The position numbers and the translations under genes were made by a program. The notes beneath the pieces are model-generated. The model did not search any database, was not told where the DNA came from, and worked only from the letters and a program-made list of their open reading frames with translations. Shown here piece by piece: positions 5,971 to 7,985 of a stretch of 7,985 nucleotides of DNA. Positions within the stretch are counted from its first letter, which is position 1; every line of letters starts with the position of its first letter. This DNA comes from a bacterium (lineage in GTDB: Bacteria; BMS3Abin14), in assembly GCA_020352595.1 (NCBI GenBank), contig CP070682.1, positions 1,897,807-1,905,791 of the forward strand. The letters run 5' to 3'.

Positions 5971-5984
5971 GGAGTGATCCTCCC
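5971..5984. promoter_or_regulatory. Ribosome-binding sites for both strands within a 19-bp divergent gap
   Basis: The gap 5971-5989 separates two start codons pointing outwards. On the minus strand GGGAGG (complement of 5979-5984) serves the zinc-ribbon ATG with an 8-base spacer. On the plus strand the only candidate is GGAGTGA at 5971-5977, 12 bases before the HEAT ATG, which is far and weak. The sequence is nearly symmetric (GGAG-tgat-CCTCC). Confidence 0.55.
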
Positions 5985-5989
5985 TGGCC

Positions 5990-7975
5990 ATGAGAAATAT
6001 CAGAGAAAGACGATATCTCAATATCCTGTTCCTGGCAACTGCGGCGGTCGTCTGGCTGCTCATTCCCGCCGGGGAGGGCTGGGCGGCCAAGGCCACGGTT
6101 GGCGGTACCACGGGGGCCACCGGACAGACGCGCCACCAGTCCACCGGGGTCCAATCCGGCATGGAGATCCTTCGGAGACGCTATTACCTGGCGTCGGAGG
6201 AGGAGAGGCTGACCGTACTCGACGAGATCCGTCAGCTGGGGACTGACGAGGCCCTCGCGTTCAATGTCGATCTGCTCCGTTACCCCGACCTCAAGGTTCG
6301 CCGGGAGGCCGTGGACATCCTCAAGAGGTGGGGGCACAGGGGATACCTGGCCGTTTTCGAGGGCATGGATGACCCGGAGATCAACTGGCTGTGCGAATCC
6401 ATCTTCATGGAGCTCGGACCAAGGGCAGTGCCCTTTCTCCAGGAGATGCTCGATGACGAGAGACCCGCCTACAGAGGGAGGGCCGCCTACCTGTTGGGGG
6501 AGATCGGCGACCCCATATCCGTCGGGCAGCTTTTCAACAGGCTCAAGGATCCGGACAGGGAGGTGCGGATCCAGGTGATCCAGGCCCTCTGCAGCCTGGG
6601 CGACGAGAGGTCCCTCGAGGGGATCCTGGGCCTCTTCGAGTCCGAGGACGTCGGGCTGGTGGACTTCGTCCTCCAGGCAGCCGAGAAGTTCGGGGCGCGC
6701 GCGGCGGCTCCCCTGAGGGCGGCGCTCAAGTCCGGGAGCGAGCGCGTGAGGGCCGGGGCGGCGCTGGCCCTCGGTCGCATCCGTCTTCCGTCCACCCTCC
6801 CCGACCTGTTCCAATGCCTCGACGATCCCTCGGTATCCGTCAGGCGGAGCGCGGTGAAGGCCATGGATTCCTTCCATCACGTTTCGGCTGCGGAGGGGCT
6901 CTTCCGGGCCCTGAGGGACCCGGATCTGGAGGTTCAGGACTATGCCACCTCAGCCCTTGCCAGGCTGCACCCGGACGTCTTCGACTCATTGATCGAAGCC
7001 CTGGGGGACAGAAACCCGAGGGTGCGCAAGAATGCCGTCATCGCCCTCAGGAAGATGGGCGACAGGAAGGCGGTGCCCGTCATCATCAACGCCCTGGAGG
7101 ACGCGGATCCCAACGTGAGGATGTTCGCGGTGACGGCCCTCATCGAGTTCAAGGATCCGAGGGCCATCAAGCCGCTGATCCTGAGGCTCCAGGTCGAGGA
7201 CGAGATCGCGTGGCTGGCGTCCTTCGCCTTCATGGAGATCGGCAAAACGGCGGTGGAGGAGCTTCTCAGGGCCACAGGGGACGACACCTTCTGTATGACG
7301 AGGGATCTCATCATCCTCCAGATGGGGGACCGGGCCCTGGAGACCCTCCACTCCATGGCGAAGCAGGGGGAGACCACAGTGCGGTACAACGCCATCGCTC
7401 TTCTGGGGGAACTGCGGCGCAGCGAGAGCGTTCCCGTCCTGGCCGGCCTGCTCCCGGACCCGGATGCCGGATGGGTGGCCGCCAACGCCCTCGGCAAAAT
7501 GGGCAAGGAGGGTTGGGGGGCCCTCCGTGACGCGGCTGCGGGATCAGGTGTCGGACGCGACAACGCCCTGGTGGCCATCAGCAAGATCGAGGATCCCCTG
7601 CTTTACCTGGATCTGACGGACTGCATGTGCGCGGATGACCGCCCCCTGCGCATGGCTGCGGCCGAGCCCCTGGTCCGGGGGGGAGGCAAGGTGGTGAACC
7701 TCGTCGTGGAGCAGATGGCCGGTCTCGAGGGGCTCAAGTTCGCGGACGCCGCGGAGATCCTGTGCCGCATGAAGGACCAGGGCGCCATCGGCCCGCTGAC
7801 GAAGGTTCTCTTCCCGGAGCCCTGGCAGCCGGCCGTGCTGGATCCCGGCCGCCTCTATGATCTGCGACAGGCCTACCTGGCAAAGGGCAGCCTCGATCCC
7901 GTCATGGACCGCCTGAGGAAAGAGGCGGGGGGGACCGGTGGAGGTGGAGCACCATGGGAACGGGTCGTACCCTAG
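5990..7975 (+). CDS. Exported HEAT-repeat protein
   Basis: The 661-residue product starts with a signal peptide: basic MRNIRERRYL, a hydrophobic core at about 11-27 (ILFLATAAVVWLLIP) and a likely cut after A32 (EGWA/AK). A Gly/Thr-rich linker follows (about 35-46). From about residue 65 to beyond 500 there are tandem ~31-residue HEAT/PBS-lyase-type repeats, each with a D-P/D-x-x-V-R turn and an A-(V/I)-x-A-L helix. Examples are DPDREVRIQVIQAL (187 on), DDPSVSVRRSAVKAM (278 on), and DRNPRVRKNAVIAL and DADPNVRMFAVTAL (roughly 340 and 375). The tail is Gly-rich (GGTGGGGAPWERVVP). Such arrays are binding scaffolds, and no catalytic domain is visible. Periplasmic localisation is inferred. Only one ATG is possible, because an in-frame stop lies at 5975. 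The 3' end overlaps the next start by 22 bp, suggesting an operon to the right. I cannot name a specific family member. Confidence 0.85.
   Translation: MRNIRERRYLNILFLATAAVVWLLIPAGEGWAAKATVGGTTGATGQTRHQSTGVQSGMEILRRRYYLASEEERLTVLDEIRQLGTDEALAFNVDLLRYPDLKVRREAVDILKRWGHRGYLAVFEGMDDPEINWLCESIFMELGPRAVPFLQEMLDDERPAYRGRAAYLLGEIGDPISVGQLFNRLKDPDREVRIQVIQALCSLGDERSLEGILGLFESEDVGLVDFVLQAAEKFGARAAAPLRAALKSGSERVRAGAALALGRIRLPSTLPDLFQCLDDPSVSVRRSAVKAMDSFHHVSAAEGLFRALRDPDLEVQDYATSALARLHPDVFDSLIEALGDRNPRVRKNAVIALRKMGDRKAVPVIINALEDADPNVRMFAVTALIEFKDPRAIKPLILRLQVEDEIAWLASFAFMEIGKTAVEELLRATGDDTFCMTRDLIILQMGDRALETLHSMAKQGETTVRYNAIALLGELRRSESVPVLAGLLPDPDAGWVAANALGKMGKEGWGALRDAAAGSGVGRDNALVAISKIEDPLLYLDLTDCMCADDRPLRMAAAEPLVRGGGKVVNLVVEQMAGLEGLKFADAAEILCRMKDQGAIGPLTKVLFPEPWQPAVLDPGRLYDLRQAYLAKGSLDPVMDRLRKEAGGTGGGGAPWERVVP
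6010..6038 (-). promoter_or_regulatory. Candidate sigma-70-type promoter for the zinc-ribbon/phosphatase pair
   Basis: Read on the minus strand, TTGCCA (complement of 6033-6038; 5 of 6 to TTGACA) is followed by a 17-base spacer and TATCGT (complement of 6010-6015; 4 of 6 to TATAAT). Transcription would begin near 6003 and give a short leader that includes the GGGAGG. The promoter lies inside the first codons of the HEAT gene. The spacer contains a GATAT/ATATC inverted pair (6012-6016, 6021-6025). This is a match by eye only. Confidence 0.35.
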
Positions 7976-7985
7976 TGGAGAACCG
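7954..7985 (+). CDS. 5' end of a downstream gene (truncated by the window)
   Basis: An ATG at 7954 is preceded by GGAGGTGGAG (7941-7950) at a short distance and opens a frame to the window edge, MGTGRTLVEN. It overlaps the last 22 bases of the HEAT gene in another frame, a common operon arrangement. Ten codons are too few to identify a product; the good ribosome site is the main support. Confidence 0.5.
   Translation, partial: MGTGRTLVEN

Noticed and set aside
5971..6162. Longer 115-residue version of the zinc-ribbon protein
   Set aside because: The extra N-terminus is antisense to the HEAT signal region and shows no motif, while the internal ATG has a well-spaced GGGAGG.
5924..6880. 318-residue open frame on the minus strand
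   Set aside because: It is the antisense shadow of the HEAT-repeat gene, with repetitive composition caused by its repeats.

Overview
The window is high-GC DNA from a Gram-negative bacterium. The clearest sign is a LapA/LapB-type lipopolysaccharide assembly protein. The series RsfS-like end, RlmH, short DksA, LapB-like TPR protein, GpmI, ComF resembles, from memory, the order seen in Desulfuromonadia/Geobacter-like 'Deltaproteobacteria', so Desulfobacterota or a related lineage is my best guess. That assignment is inference. Nearly all the DNA is housekeeping or core accessory genes. I see no phage, transposase, CRISPR, tRNA or rRNA.

Layout: positions 1-2261 form a tight plus-strand operon: the 3' tip of an upstream gene (probably rsfS), rlmH, a short dksA and a lapA-lapB fusion. 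Stop/start overlaps of GTGA link the first pair and the last pair. A 221-bp non-coding gap (2262-2482) holds a GC-rich hairpin and a short heptamer array. Next comes gpmI (2483-4030, TTG start with a strong Shine-Dalgarno), whose stop codon runs straight into two competing hairpins. A 269-bp gap (4031-4299) follows. It contains a roughly 200-bp element bounded by inverted tandem octamers, then a perfect 16-bp palindrome immediately before comF.

The plus-strand comF (4300-5070) overlaps tail to tail, by 90 bp, with a minus-strand inositol-monophosphatase-family gene (4981-5808). That gene lies downstream of a 51-residue zinc-ribbon protein (5815-5970, minus), with 6 bp between them. Only 19 bp separate the zinc-ribbon start from the start of a large exported HEAT-repeat protein on the plus strand (5990-7975). 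The HEAT gene overlaps the start of another gene that leaves the window.

The first operon combines ribosome maturation (RsfS, RlmH), stringent-response transcription control (DksA) and control of LPS synthesis (LapB). A growth-rate link between ribosome state and envelope synthesis is therefore plausible but not shown. The most notable points are the LapA-LapB fusion, the LysW-like mini zinc ribbon lacking the carrier glutamate, the two repeat-rich gaps on either side of gpmI, the palindrome replacing a Shine-Dalgarno before comF, and the very compact divergent and convergent junctions. I found no clear evidence of a new multi-gene system.
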